The position numbers and the translations under genes are program-made. From positions 1,178,001-1,242,000 of the forward strand of contig JBAIAA010000025.1 of the NCBI GenBank assembly GCA_037893245.1: DNA of 64,000 bases. Direction: 5' to 3'. The DNA is from Crossaster papposus. Taxonomy: Eukaryota; Echinodermata; Asteroidea; Velatida; Solasteridae. Below the pieces are notes generated by a model that worked only from the letters and a program-made list of their open reading frames with translations, was not told the DNA's origin and ran no database searches. Below are positions 43,701-55,646 of the stretch, one piece after another; position 1 is the first letter of the stretch, and every line of letters starts with the position of its first letter.

Positions 43701-45201
43701 AACAGACCACTTCACCAAGTATGCCCAAGCGTTTCCTACTCTAGATCAGAAGGCAGAAACGGTAGCACGGGTACTATGGGAAAGCTTCATCCTTCATTAT
43801 GGATTTCCAGCCCGCATACACTCAGATCAAGGTCGTAACTTTGAAAGTCGAGTCATCCAAGAACTTTGTAAAGTTTGTGGAATTCAGAAAAGTAGGACGA
43901 CGCCCTATCATCCTCAGGGTAACGGGCAAACCGAAAGGTTTAACCATACCTTGTTGAACATGTTGGGAACACTCGACGACAGTCAAAAGAAAAATTGGAA
44001 GCAATACGTAGGAGCGATGTGCCACGCTTACAACGCTACCTGCCACGACACCACAGGTTTTCCTCCGTTCTTTTTGATGTTTGGGCGTCACCCCAACCTC
44101 CCGGTCGATCTCATGTTTGGAATCAACAACACAAATGACGACACACCTCCCGAGTATAACGACTATGTACAGAACCTCAAACAACACTTAACATCGTCCT
44201 ACAAGACAGCCAGCAAGCTAGCAAGTCAGGCAAAAGCAAAACAAAAGCGCAACTACGACCACAAGACCCATGATGCCCCCCTGCAACCTGGTGACCGTGT
44301 CTTGGTGCAAGAAAAGCATATCATAGGAACGCACAAGTTGGCGAACAGATGGGAAATGCATCCCTACATCATTGTTTCGAAACATGAAGGTATCCCCGTG
44401 TACACTGTCCGTTCCTCTACTTCTAGTAGAGAAAGAACAGTACATAGGAACCTCCTCACACCTTGCATGTTCCTCCCAGTAGTGATAGGAGACGGAGAAC
44501 CAGCTTCACCTGAAGTCAAAATAAAGACAACCCCTGAGAAAATCCAAGCAGACAAAAAGATCATCTATGAAGACAGCAGTTCAAGTGACAACATGGACGA
44601 AGATGCTGGAATTGTCTTTTATCCTGTTCACATAAGACAAGAACTTCCTCCTTCAGAACCTCCGCCAAAACTTGTATCTCCATCATCGGAGCCACCATCT
44701 CCATCATCGGAGCCTCCATCTCCGTCATCAGAGCCACCATCTCCACCATCGGAGCCTCCATCTCCACCATCGGAGCCTCCATCTCCACCATCGGAGCCTC
44801 CATCTCCACCATCGGAGCCTCCATCTCCACCATCAGAGCCTCCATCTCCATCATTAGAACCTCTATCTCCACCCGAACCTCCGCTAGAGAGTTTATTTCC
44901 ACCAGAGCTTCATTCTCGGCTTTCCTCGACGCCTCAACCCCCTTTTGAACCACAGTCGAAAATACTCCCCGAGCCTATTCTTGAACCTCTAGGAGCAATA
45001 TCTAGACCAAAGAGAACCAGAAGACCAATTGATCGACTAACATACGACTTCTTAGGGCAGACTAAACAACACCTCGTTAATTATGACAAATCTCACTTAT
45101 GTAAACTTGAAAGAGGTAAAGCTCTCTTAGTGAAATGGAAGAGCCCAGAAATGGCTTTAACTAGAAAGAAAGCCATGTTGAGATTAATGTCAGAAGATTA
45201 A
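40737..45201 (+). pseudogene. Gypsy pol region
   Basis: Domain order: aspartic protease (ALIDSGSQVTSV, near 40860), reverse transcriptase (RICIDYRQLNSRTIRDAYPL; FFSTLDLTSGYWQVEVEE; MPFGLQNAPATFQRLM; YLDDVIVFS), RNase H (YASRGLSPSETRY, VWTDNNPLLYI), integrase with an HHCC zinc finger (GHLGYDRTLDMVRRRFFWPR, CKTCQRC) and DDE core (SDQGRNFESRV, PYHPQGNGQTERFN), then a proline-rich C-terminal tail. RNase H before integrase places it in Gypsy/Ty3 rather than Copia. It is broken about once and treated as a fossil. Confidence 0.93.
44684..44872 (+). repeat. 18-bp minisatellite coding for SEPPSP repeats
   Basis: About ten copies of an 18-bp unit (CCATCTCCACCATCGGAG) encode PSPPSE hexapeptides in the integrase tail. 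Later units are the most uniform, indicating recent expansion. The long minus-strand open frame across it is a by-product of the repeat. Confidence 0.93.
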
Positions 45202-45669
45202 TTATTTCAATGTTTTATGCCATCTCAAAATTAATTTGTTTGTATTAATGTATAAAATATTCAAGCTTTACTTAAAGTATGTATACAAGAACAGTGGAGT
45301 TAATATACTTCTTGACACTGTAAATAATTCAAATTTATGTTGTTTGGTATATGCGCCCCTCTTGTTGAAGGAGCTGTTATATCCTCGGGTTTTTTCTGGG
45401 TGGAGGGCGTAGTCCCTCCGGTAAGGTCTCCATTTAGGAAAGACACCCATTTCCAGGAGCACCCTCTTGGACTGCATTTCGAGAGTTCGAAGTGGGATCT
45501 CCACAATTATATATTTAAAACAAAAGGATAAATGATTTTTTTTTTATGTAATACATGTGAAAGAAGTTGATCACACAGTAAACTTAAGATTATTTATATT
45601 TTAAATATGTACAGTATAATTTAAAACAAAGCAAAAGTCGAGGACGACTTTTCTTGAGCAGAGGGATAA
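45202..45669 (+). other. Gypsy 3' internal untranslated region
   Basis: From the end of pol to the 3' LTR. AT-rich, containing TCTTGGACTGCATTTCGAG near 45465 and GCAGAGGGATAA at 45658-45669, the candidate polypurine tract directly before the 3' LTR. No further gene such as env is visible. Confidence 0.6.
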
Positions 45670-46434
45670 TGTGACAGTTAAAAAGATACCCCCCCCCCCC
45701 TTTTAAATTTAGTGTATTCCTTAATTATGGTACATTAGGTGCAACTCTGTATCCGTACCTGTTGTATCCATCCGCCATTCACCTTTATTATGTAAATTTA
45801 TATAAATGTACCTTTATTATGTAAATCTTACATGACTTCACTGGTTTCACTGGCGCCCTCACAAGCCCTTACACTCACATTCACATTTGAAATGCTAGAG
45901 GATCAACATCGTTGTAATATCTGCTCTCTTCTCTACATTTATTACAGGTAAATACATCACTTCATTTATTCACATTATCTTAATCAACTAGAGTTCGTTT
46001 TATTAGTATTATTACATCCTCAGATTCGCAGTATCCTCTAAGGTTTATAGTAACAGTGTATTTTCATTAATTAATTGAGTCCAAGGAGTGGCAGCAAGAT
46101 GGCGGCCGATACTTACCTTTTGGCGGGAACGCCACATCGTTTGAATTAATATATTGCTAACGTGTTTATTCATAATGGTTTTTGATGCTATAACTGTCTG
46201 ATTGGATTAACTTCTCTTTTGATAATTATTGCATTTTGTTAAGTTCTAGTTGTGTCTCATTTGTGTAAATTACTTAAAGATTATTGACACACTGACATTC
46301 ACATTTGAAATGCTAGAGGATCAACATCGTTGTAATATCTGCTCTCTTCTCTACATTTATTACAGAATAAACCAATGGTAAACGAAAGCTGTTCTTCCTC
46401 GTCCCTATTTCGACACCGACTTTCCGGTGTCACA
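45670..46434 (+). repeat. 3' LTR of Gypsy element
   Basis: Same start, end, internal 71-bp repeat and signals as the 5' LTR; 765 bp. Differences I see are the longer C tract near 45690 and one base in CGACACCGAC near 46411. Confidence 0.95.
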
Positions 46435-46604
46435 CAAGTCTCTGCAGGTCCGGCAGGTGCAAGTCAAGTCACAAGCTATTCAAATGAAAGGCATTTCTTT
46501 GTCACTGTTCATTTTGTTTACTTGTGACTGGACTTTTGACCAGACCTAATTGTGGTGGACTTTGCACTTGACATAATACAAGTAATTATCACTACTTTAG
46601 TACT
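46434..46604 (+). repeat. 171-bp direct repeat flanking the Gypsy element, right copy
   Basis: Identical by eye to 36787-36957; its first A is also the last base of the 3' LTR. To its right the sequence continues TGATCAGGC, while the left copy continues GATAACAG, so homology stops cleanly. Confidence 0.95.
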
Positions 46605-48068
46605 TGATCAGGCATATTGTTCCACGTCCATTTGTACATGTACCGGTAGTGCGCCATCTAATGGCATGGTTAGACAAGCTCGCATGCTAGCAGTCTATAT
46701 CATCTGTGGAAACCTGTTGTAGCGATTACAACGCTGTTGATTGTGGGGCAGTTTAAAGCCATTGCCAGTAACGTTCATACAATAGTTCAAGACTAGGACT
46801 TGATTTAAGGCCCACAACAGATGAGATGCACAAACATGACTGTCATCTTCAGAGACGACGGACTAAATACATTGTAAATAAAATAAATAAATAAATAGGC
46901 AATTCTAAAGCAACACCCCCGTTGCTGCAGGTTGGAATGCAGCAATGGGGGTACCAATAGTATACCTGCAGCCTCTGTAAAGCCGGTGGGCCGGCCTAGA
47001 TTGCAGTTGGTAAAAAGCACAGTTGGGCCATATTTGTTTAATTGTCTGCAGAATTAGTCTGTGAGCCAAGTTCTCTGGAATATTATAAGACCGGGTGTAA
47101 GCATCCACGGTGGCAATTACTGTATATTGTAATTTCACTAATTCACACGACTGTCTAAATTAGTTTTAAAAAATAGAAAGAAAAACAAATGTTTGACCTG
47201 AGCATACAAGTGGCAACGTGATTGGCTCGACTACGCAAAGAGACTGCCCGGCGCCAAAAAAATCTGTGTACTGCATGTGTGTGTGCTGACGTGTGCGATT
47301 GTCAAAATGTACATACTTGTAAATTATTTGCGACGTCTGCCTTATACTGCTACATGTATGTGGTCTACTCTTTTAGAAAGACTAGCGCGTGAACGAGAGC
47401 AGTCAAATGGCGTACGTACATGTATAACGCAGCTAAACAAAAAAATATCCTTTTTTTCTAATTTAATACATCGTTCACATTTTGCAAATTGAAATGAAAA
47501 ATAATATTTATTGAATTTATTTCAGTGAAAAGAACAGAGTCAAAACAAAGCATTTCAAGAAAACTACTCGCTTTACGTGTTGAAGCTCCCATTTGATACA
47601 CGATAAGCCCGGAAATTTGGTTTCTCGTAAAGTCTCTTACTTTCCCGAGGTCAACTTAAACGCTCTATTACTAAAACTTTAGCCTGTGTACTTACCCTTA
47701 AAACATGCGAAGAGCTGTCGCTAATAGTCATTTTACGTCCCCCACCCCTTTTTTAGGTTTTATTTTTCTCCATCAGTCTCATATCGTGCTGTGTATAGGC
47801 GCTTGTGTGCAAGTGGATACGGAGACTACTGCGGGCTTGTCTAATTCACACTACATGTACTTCCAAATCAACGTAGAACAATATACAGTCTACATGTATA
47901 CATACGACGGTATCAATCACTAGCGTACTGGGCAAGAACTACCTGTAGTACAGCACTGGCAAAGGATTATAACTAAAACACTGATACAATCTCAAATGAG
48001 GTACCTCAGGGTTTTTTCCCAGTCCTTTGTGGATCTTTCCTCCCTCCTGGTTGAAAACAAAAATACTA
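46605..48068. other. Region downstream of neuferricin
   Basis: No independent gene is supported. AATAAA on the minus strand at about 47507-47512 and 47517-47522 are candidate poly(A) signals for neuferricin, which would make a 3' UTR of about 0.55 kb. (AAAT)n is present at 46876-46896. The minus frame at 46905-47138 has no known domain. Confidence 0.4.
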
Positions 48069-48237
48069 CTACTTTCTATCCATGTAACAAGAAACATCTC
48101 TCGAACCACAGCCATCAAAGAGTTTCATATGAGGGTCGTCAAGGTCTCGTTCCTGGGCACAGACACATCGCCAGCTGCTGGAGCCAGGAGTGAAGTACCG
48201 CCTTGGAAAACCAGCCCATTGACGGTTTATTCCACCA
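48069..48237 (-). CDS. CYB5D2: Neuferricin, exon 3 (C-terminus)
   Basis: The acceptor TTACTTGTTGTCCCCCAG precedes exon position 48237; intron phase 2. It encodes GGINRQWAGFPRRYFTPGSS, then WRCVCAQERDLDDPHMKLFD and GCGSRDVSC, ending at TAG (48069-48071). This matches the C-terminal part of vertebrate neuferricin (SGGVSRDW...PRCVCVR...). The cysteines may form disulfides, in line with an exported or luminal protein. Confidence 0.88.
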
Positions 48238-48675
48238 CTGGGGGACAACAAGTAAATTGTATTTTGAACATTAAATAAATGTAACAATGGAGGATTTTAA
48301 AACATTTATTTGTCTTGTTAGAAAAGAGATAATTGAAATGTAAAATTATGAAATTACATACATACCGGGGGGTAGTATGTACATTTTTGGTATCAATGAG
48401 ATTTTAAAAAACAACTTGGCCAACCAATTCATTTTTTGTGAATTATTAGTTTGTGCGGCATTTAGGCAAAATGAGACCGAACTAGGCAGAGGTTTGAGTA
48501 CGGATTTGATGGTATTAAGAAAGACATAAACATTCTTCTTTACAATACTTGTTGTTACATTTCAATCAGACATTCTGTTAAGTTCTTATTTATCGACATT
48601 TCAAAAAAGTTAAACACTCAGAAAAAGGCCTCAATAAGTGTTAAATGTTGTATATTTGCAAAAATGGAAGATGCC

Positions 48676-48678
48676 GAT

Positions 48679-48718
<40 letters not shown>

Positions 48719-48735
48719 GGGGGGGGGAGGGGACA
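48676..48735 (+). repeat. Poly-G tract in neuferricin intron 2
   Basis: About 55 G residues interrupted by a few A. The transcribed strand would give C-rich RNA. Length is probably unstable and may be mis-assembled. Confidence 0.9.
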
Positions 48736-48937
48736 ATAATTTTGACAAATGTGTTCAGGCATGTGGGGTGTTCAACAAAATATCACAATTCACAAATGTG
48801 AGGCATTATGGCACAATTATTGGGACTGGCTTATAATGGGCACAGACCACAGTTGAGAAAAATGCAAAAAAAAATTATCCATGGGGATTTGTTTTCCCCA
48901 TTTACAGATTTATTATAATCTTTGCTATTTCTGGAGG

Positions 48938-49074
48938 GTGGGGGGACAAGAGGGACAGGGGGACAGGGGAAAGGGGGGGGGGGGGGGGGGGGAGACGGGG
49001 GGGGGGGAGGGGGGGGGGGGAGAGACGGGGGGGGGGGGGGGCAGGAGACGGGGGGGGGGGGGGGGAGACAGGGG
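48938..49074 (+). repeat. G-rich tract with GAGACGGGG interruptions, intron 2
   Basis: G-runs broken by AGAC and AGGAGAC, starting with GGGACAGGGGGACAGGGG. Many potential G-quadruplexes on the non-template strand of neuferricin. Open frames here are artefacts. Confidence 0.9.
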
Positions 49075-49258
49075 ACGTTTGTGCTAATGCAGCACAAACA
49101 TTGCTTATAAAGGCACACAACAATTCCTTTGTAAAACCAGCTTACCAGCCACAGCTCCAAGTGATGTGATTGGTATTTAGCTGTAGGTACATCTAAGAAG
49201 TAGCTTTAAGCATAACAATCACAAGCATTTTGGCTCATAAACTGATTTACATGTACTA

Positions 49259-49581
49259 TTAAAGGTAGTATACACCATTGGTAATTGCTTGAATTATCAT
49301 GAATGAGTAGATTTGGGGGTTGTATTTTATAGTAAATATCGTTTAACTGACCTGTCCGAAGTTTTACAATCATTGATGTCAAGAAAAGCACGAAAAACAG
49401 CGTTTGTTTTCAACCGGCGTCGAGCAGTTATTCTTATGTTATTTGTGTTTTTTCGCGATATCTAGCGCAATCATTTTGCTGGATGCCTAGAATCAGTATT
49501 TACTTTCATATGAGTAAGATATTTCTTAATAATTCGGTAGTAAAATTTTTCGATATCTGCAAATGGTGTATACTACCTTTA
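49259..49581. mobile_element. TTAA MITE, copy 1 (intron 2 of neuferricin)
   Basis: Ends AGGTAGTATACACCA and TGGTGTATACTACCT flanked by TTAA on both sides. The subterminal GATATCTGCAAA and AATAATTCGGTAG match the copy at 54399, in opposite orientation. The TTAA target suggests a piggyBac-type origin. Non-coding. Confidence 0.85.
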
Positions 49582-49652
49582 AGCAAGATTTTTGGTGCTA
49601 CAGCAAACTTTTGTGTTTAAGCAGCTCTATGAAATTCGCCCCTGCAAATCAC

Positions 49653-49839
49653 CTTTTATCTGAACACCATATTTTTGTGCCTTGTTTTTGGGTCCATGAG
49701 GAGTTGCAAGGGGGATACTTTCTGTTAAACTCTGCCTCTTTTTCCTTGTCTTTCCTCCCCTCTTCCAAAACAAGCTCAGCTTTGTTGAATGCGTTTGTCG
49801 GAGCTCCTGAGGAATCATAGTATCGCCCAATCAGTTTAC
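49653..49839 (-). CDS. CYB5D2: Neuferricin, exon 2
   Basis: The acceptor TTTTATTTTGAAG precedes 49839 (phase 1); the donor AAAAG|GTGATT ends the exon at 49653 (phase 2). It encodes KLIGRYYDSSGAPTNAFNKA, ELVLEEGRKDKEKEAEF and PPCNSSWTQKQGTKIWCSDK, matching neuferricin (GRFY..., PPCNAEW...RLWCS). Both splice sites agree in phase with exons 1 and 3. A MITE relic (AGCTCTATGAAATTCGCCCC) begins only about 8 bp inside intron 2. Confidence 0.9.
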
Positions 49840-49962
49840 CTTCAAAATAAAAGTACCAGACGAACATTAGTCAACATGAGCATTTATTTTAAACACTGAA
49901 AATGGTGTTTACAGTATTTAAAATGTGGAGGCCAATGTGTGACATTGGGGTCAAAATAATGG

Positions 49963-52900
49963 TTTAAAAATAACCAAATGAAATTTAGCTTCACCTGGTT
50001 TTGCAGTCTACATGTACTTGTAGGTGCTATATTTTGTCAAAATATGATCCTTTTTAGAGTAACAACATGATAGTACCGGTACATGTAGCTAACAGGACAG
50101 AACTTTCACCTGTAACGGTGACACCAAAAACAAAAACTTCCACACTATCTTTCAAAAAATGAGAATTTTGGAGGATTGACTTTAAAGAAAAAAAGGATTT
50201 TGGAGGAGTGCATGGTCATTCGGCCTGAGATGGTATTGAATGATTGGTTCGACTTAAGCCGGGGTGGTACCGTACTTGTACAGTACCGGTACCTGTAGGT
50301 TACTGGTATGGATTTAGTACCTGTACATATTGATTTTTTGTGTGTTATTCAAAGGTACATAGTACTCAATCCTGGACATTGTATAGTTTGGAAACAGTTC
50401 ATGTACTGGTAATAGTACACTAATTAAATGACCCCTACTGACCATTAGGTGCCCATTGGCCAAATCCTGACCTCAACTGGCCATTACACTGTGATGACCA
50501 TTGGCAAAAAAATAATTAGATAAAGACTGCGAGAGAAAAAGCATTTTGTAATTTTAAAGAAAATGACCCCCACTGACCATTAGGTGACCATTGGCCAAAT
50601 TAAATGGTTCAAGACTCCGAGAGAAGACGTATTTCGAAATTTAAAATAAAATGGCCCCTACTGACCATTTTGTGACCATTAGCCAAATTCTGACCCCAAC
50701 TGACCATTACATGTAGGTGACCAGTGGCAACAATAATTGGAAAACGACTGCGAAAGAAAAAACATTTAGCAATTTTTAAGAAAATGACCCCCACTGACCA
50801 TTAGTAAAATTCTGACCCAACAGACCATTAGGTGTACATTGGCAAAACAAATTTTGAGGATTTTAGGATGAATGAATTTTGTTAGTAGGGCAATCCGAGG
50901 ATTTTGAAGGATTGAGGATGGTTGCTACTGGTAGCAAAAATGACCTATGGGGGTTAGGGTTAATTCATTATACATGTACCTGGGACAGTTTAGGCATTCC
51001 TATTGGTCGAGAGCCCGTCACGTGGCCGGTATTAAACGGAAGATAAAGACATGGCTGGAAGTGTTTAAAACCAGCTGGCAACAAAATACGTCACGCGATG
51101 TCGCATTATACCCGTCCCCAGGGCTCACTTTATTTCCAACCGTACATCGTCTCCAATAGTAAGAACGGGTGGTGTTTGGGAGCGTACAACTCGACACCCT
51201 GGGAACGAGCTTGCCAATGCTTTAAAAATAACCAAATGAAATTTAGCTTCACCTGGTTTTGCAGTCTACATGTACTTGTAGGTGCTATATTTTGTCAAAA
51301 TATGATCCTTTTTAGAGTAACAACATGATAGCACCGGTACATGTAGCTAACAGGACAGAACTTTCACCTGTAACGGTGACACCAAAAACAAAAACTTCCA
51401 CACTATCTTTCAAAAAATGAGAATTTTGGAGGATTGACTTTAAAGAAAAAAAGGATTTTGGAGGAGTGCATGGTCATTCGGCCTGAGATGGTATTGAATG
51501 ATTGGTTCGACTTAAGCCGGGGTGGTACCGTACTTGTACAGTACCGGTACCTGTAGGTTACTGGTATGGATTTAGTACCTGTACATATTGATTTTTTGTG
51601 TGTTATTCAAAGGTACATAGTACTCAATCCTGGACATTGTATAGTTTGGAAACAGTTCATGTACTGGTAATAGTACACTAATTAAATGACCCCTACTGAC
51701 CATTAGGTGCCCATTGGCCAAATCCTGACCTCAACTGGCCATTACACTGTGATGACCATTGGCAAAAAATAATTAGATAAAGACTGCGAGAGAAAAAGCA
51801 TTTTGTAATTTTAAAGAAAATGACCCCCACTGACCATGCATTAGGTGACCATTGGCCAAATTAAATGGTTCAAGACTCCGAGAGAAGACGTATTTCGAAA
51901 TTTAAAATAAAATGGCCCCTACTGACCATTTTGTGACCATTAGCCAAATTCTGACCCCAACTGACCATTACATGTAGGTGACCAGTGGCAACAATAATTG
52001 GAAAACGACTGCGAAAGAAAAAACATTTAGCAATTTTTAAGAAAATGACCCCCACTGACCATTAGTAAAATTCTGACCCAACAGACCATTAGGTGTACAT
52101 TGGCAAAACAAATTTTGAGGATTTTAGGATGAATGAATTTTGTTAGTAGGGCAATCCGAGGATTTTGAAGGATTGAGGATGGTTGCTACTGGTAGCAAAA
52201 ATGACCTATGGGGGTTAGGGTTAATTCATTATACATGTACCTGGGACAGTTTAGGCATTCCTATTGGTCGAGAGCCCGTCACGTGGCCGGTATTAAACGG
52301 AAGATAAAGACATGGCTGGAAGTGTTTAAAACCAGCTGGCAACAAAATACGTCACGCGATGTCGCATTATACCCGTCCCCAGGGCTCACTTTATTTCCAA
52401 CCGTACATCGTCTCCAATAGTAAGAACGGGTGGTGTTTGGGAGCGTACAACTCGACACCCTGGGAACGAGCTTGCCAATGCTTTAAAAATAACCAAATGA
52501 AATTTAGCTTCACCTGGTTTTGCAGTCTACATGTACTTGTAGGTGCTATATTTTGTCAAAATATGATCCTTTTTAGAGTAACAACATGATAGCACCGGTA
52601 CATGTAGCTAACAGGACAGAACTTTCACCTGTAACGGTGACACCAAAAACAAAAACTTCCACACTATCTTTCAAAAAATGAGAATTTTGGAGGATTGACT
52701 TTAAAGAAAAAAAGGATTTTGGAGGAGTGCATGGTCATTCGGCCTGAGATGGTATTGAATGATTGGTTCGACTTAAGCCGGGGTGGTACCGTACTTGTAC
52801 AGTACCGGTACCTGTAGGTTACTGGTATGGATTTAGTACCTGTACATATTGATTTTTTGTGTGTTATTCAAAGGTACATAGTACTCAATCCTGGACATTG

Positions 52901-53748
52901 TATAGTTTGGAAACAGTTCATGTACTGGTAATAGTACACTAATTAAATGACCCCTACTGACCATTAGGTGCCCATTGGCCAAATCCTGACCTCAACTGGC
53001 CATTACACTGTGATGACCATTGGCAAAAAATAATTAGATAAAGACTGCGAGAGAAAAAGCATTTTGTAATTTTAAAGAAAATGACCCCCACTGACCATGC
53101 ATTAGGTGACCATTGGCCAAATTAAATGGTTCAAGACTCCGAGAGAAGACGTATTTCGAAATTTAAAATAAAATGGCCCCTACTGACCATTTTGTGACCA
53201 TTAGCCAAATTCTGACCCCAACTGACCATTACATGTAGGTGACCAGTGGCAACAATAATTGGAAAACGACTGCGAAAGAAAAAACATTTAGTAATTTTTA
53301 AGAAAATGACCCCCACTGACCATTAGTAAAATTCTGACCCAACAGACCATTAGGTGTACATTGGCAAAACAAATTTTGAGGATTTTAGGATGAATGAATT
53401 TTGTTAGTACATGTAGGGCAATCCGAGGATTTTGAAGGATTGAGGATGGTTGCTACTGGTAGCAAAAATGACCTATTGGGGGTTAGGGTTAATTCATTAT
53501 ACATGTACCTGGGACAGTTTAGGCATTCCTATTGGTCGAGAGCCCGTCACGTGGCCGGTATTAAACGGAAGATAAAGACATGGCTGGAAGTGTTTAAAAC
53601 CAGCTGGCAACAAAATACGTCACGCGATGTCGCATTATACCCGTCCCCAGGGCTCACTTTATTTCCAACCGTACATCGTCTCCAATAGTAAGAACGGGTG
53701 GTGTTTGGGAGCGTACAACTCGACACCCTGGGAACGAGCTTGCCAATG
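49963..53748 (-). repeat. 1.26-kb unit tandemly triplicated in neuferricin intron 1
   Basis: Units begin TTTAAAAATAACCAAATGAA at 49963, 51221 and 52482 and end GAACGAGCTTGCCAATGC, the last near 53748. Copies are nearly identical: units 2 and 3 share a CATGCATTAGG insertion absent in unit 1, and unit 3 has an extra ACATGTAG. Each unit contains a sub-repeat TGACCATTAGGTGACCATTGG and TTAGGGTTA. No coding sequence. Recent duplication is implied. Confidence 0.96.
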
Positions 53749-53855
53749 CAATTATAATCTGGTTCCTAGTAAAAACACCAAAATTTACTTGCGACAATTT
53801 TCCGTGATTTTCGGGGTTTTTTTTGCTGGATTTTACAAAAAAGGTATTTATGAAT

Positions 53856-54019
53856 GGGAATAAATGTGTGTTCGGTCGGTATTAATCACTCTGTTTAATA
53901 CCGCTTGGAGTCTGGGTGCTGAGTTTACCCTCGCCTTCGGCTCGGGTAATTATCAGCACCCAGAATCCAAGCGGTATTAAACAGAGTGATTAAAACCTCT
54001 CGAACACACATTTATTCCC
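53856..54019. mobile_element. Hairpin MITE in neuferricin intron 1
   Basis: Arms of about 73 bp begin GGGAATAAATGTGTGTTCG and mirror CGAACACACATTTATTCCC. Inner arm: GGTATTAATCACTCTGTTTA. The loop is the GC-rich TCGCCTTCGGCTCGGG. Folds into a long stem. Confidence 0.85.
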
Positions 54020-54398
54020 TTAGTTAAACACTTTTTCTATCATGACAGCAATTTTAACAGCCAAAGCTGGATGAAGAGCAATTAATGACGTTTAAAAACA
54101 ACACTAGAAAGCGTGTTATTGTAAGTAAAGCCCGGTGTTTACCATGATTATTCTGGCTGTAAAGCTTACACAAAATATTAGTTGTCAATGTTACAGAGCG
54201 ACAATCTTTTCAATGACTTCAATGTAGATGTATTACAAAGCTACTAGTATGCATTATTTACACTTGGACTCATGTACTGTACAGTACCGGTACATGTACC
54301 CACCCTCCACATCTGTTCATTCTTAGTGGATACAACTACCATAAGTTACATGAAGAGAAATGCGAGGGTCAGGAGCCGTATTCACAAAAAGGTTTTAC

Positions 54399-54786
54399 TT
54401 AAAGGTAGTATACACCATTTGCAGATATCGAAAATATTTACTACCAAATTATTAAGAAATATCTTACTCATCTGAAAGTAAATGTTGATTCTGAGCATCC
54501 AGCAAAAGGATTGCGCTAGATATCCTGTAATTATTCCGAAAAATAGAATTTTATAATGAAAAATTCGCGCTCGCCGGACGGCGATCGCGAAAAAACAAAG
54601 ATAACATAAGAATAACTGCTCGACACTGGTTGAAAAAATCCGCTGTTTTTCGTGCTTTTCTCGGCATCCATGATTCTAAAACTTCGGACAGCTCAGTTAA
54701 ACAATATTTACTATAAAATACAACCCCCCAAATCTACTCATTCATGATAATTCAAGCAATGACCAATGGTGTATACTACCTTTAAG
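54399..54786. mobile_element. TTAA MITE, copy 2, inverted (intron 1 of neuferricin)
   Basis: Same ends (AGGTAGTATACACCA) and TTAA flanks as the 49259 copy but in opposite orientation and 65 bp longer. It interrupts another repeat marked by GTATTCACAAA words on both sides (54379 and 54848-54898), so it is nested. Confidence 0.83.
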
Positions 54787-55386
54787 TACAAAATAATAAG
54801 CACCCCACTTAAATGCGACTTCGACGACTTAATATTTAACTTAAGCAGTATTCACAAACATTTTCACTATATTTAAATTTTAAGCAGTATTCACAAACAT
54901 TTTCACTAAGCGCCCCTCTTATTTTCGCGTCTTAAATCTAAGTGTGGTTGGACCTGTCTTAAGTTAAAGTAGGGCACTTGGGTGTCATGGCGGCTTTTTT
55001 TCTGTCCCTTGGTTGTATGTTTTGGGCACATTTGATTTTCTAGGGGCTACTTTGGGAAATCTCGCCAATATCAAATTATTGTAAAAAGAAGCCAAGTTGA
55101 AGTTAATACATGTATGTAGGGATTGTAGTTGGTTTGACATTCTAACAGATATTTGTGATTGATTTGTTAGATTTTAGGCGGGCGGTATGATCGCGATTAA
55201 TGACATTACGTTAACGTTAACTAATGACATGCAGTACACAGTGACTGCCGACTATAAAATTCAGTATAACTGTCTTACATACATGCCATCACGTATGAGA
55301 GAATGCGGATAAATTACCATTTTAAATAACAATTTGTTTCACACTCGAGAGCAAATAAAATGTACATTTCAAACTTGTTGTTGTTG
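54787..55386. other. Intronic sequence, repeat-derived
   Basis: Contains the direct duplication TTAAGCAGTATTCACAAACATT (54842 and 54879) belonging to the MITE hosting the TTAA element, then sequence with no recognisable feature. Lies in neuferricin intron 1. Confidence 0.45.
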
Positions 55387-55646
55387 TTAACCAGTTCGCC
55401 CTGGGACTATTTTAACATCACCGATCCGAGGCGCGGGATTATTTTTTACGAAACTTGATCCGAGGCAGGTTCAGGTCGATGGTACCGGAAGCACACCCAC
55501 GCATTTCCGGCTTGCTCGCTGCTGACAGACATTTCCAGCCAAGCTCGTGACGTGTTTATAAACGCATAAATGCGTCATCTGCTTTGAATCTGGGGAAAAA
55601 ATGTGCGTGTGTATTACGTGTACGTCCTCCGGCACGAACTGGTTAA
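55387..55646. mobile_element. MITE with TTAACCAGTTCG ends
   Basis: TTAACCAGTTCG at 55387 is mirrored by CGAACTGGTTAA ending at 55646. The interior has GATCCGAGG twice and GC-rich words, with no coding. The TTAA at the ends hints at a piggyBac-type family. Within neuferricin intron 1. Confidence 0.65.

Larger units (their letters stand above)
36999..46434 (+). mobile_element. Gypsy (Ty3) LTR retrotransposon
   Basis: LTRs of 763 and 765 bp bound a gag region with one zinc knuckle and a pol region in the order protease, reverse transcriptase, RNase H, integrase, diagnostic of Gypsy/Ty3. The LTRs differ, by my reading, by one substitution and two bases in a C tract, so the insertion is young. 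It looks nearly whole, with about one break in pol. No envelope gene is seen. A long leader (37762-39224) separates the 5' LTR from gag. Confidence 0.95.

Noticed and set aside
44561-44953. A 130-codon minus-strand open frame with MEAPMVE repeats
   Set aside because: It is the reverse frame of the 18-bp SEPPSP minisatellite in the Gypsy pol tail; the repeat alone explains it.
48645-49160. Glycine- or proline-rich open frames
   Set aside because: They are translations of poly-G tracts in an intron.
50945-53490. TTAGGGTTA as a telomere or interstitial telomere
   Set aside because: Only about two repeats occur, once per 1.26-kb unit; there is no array.
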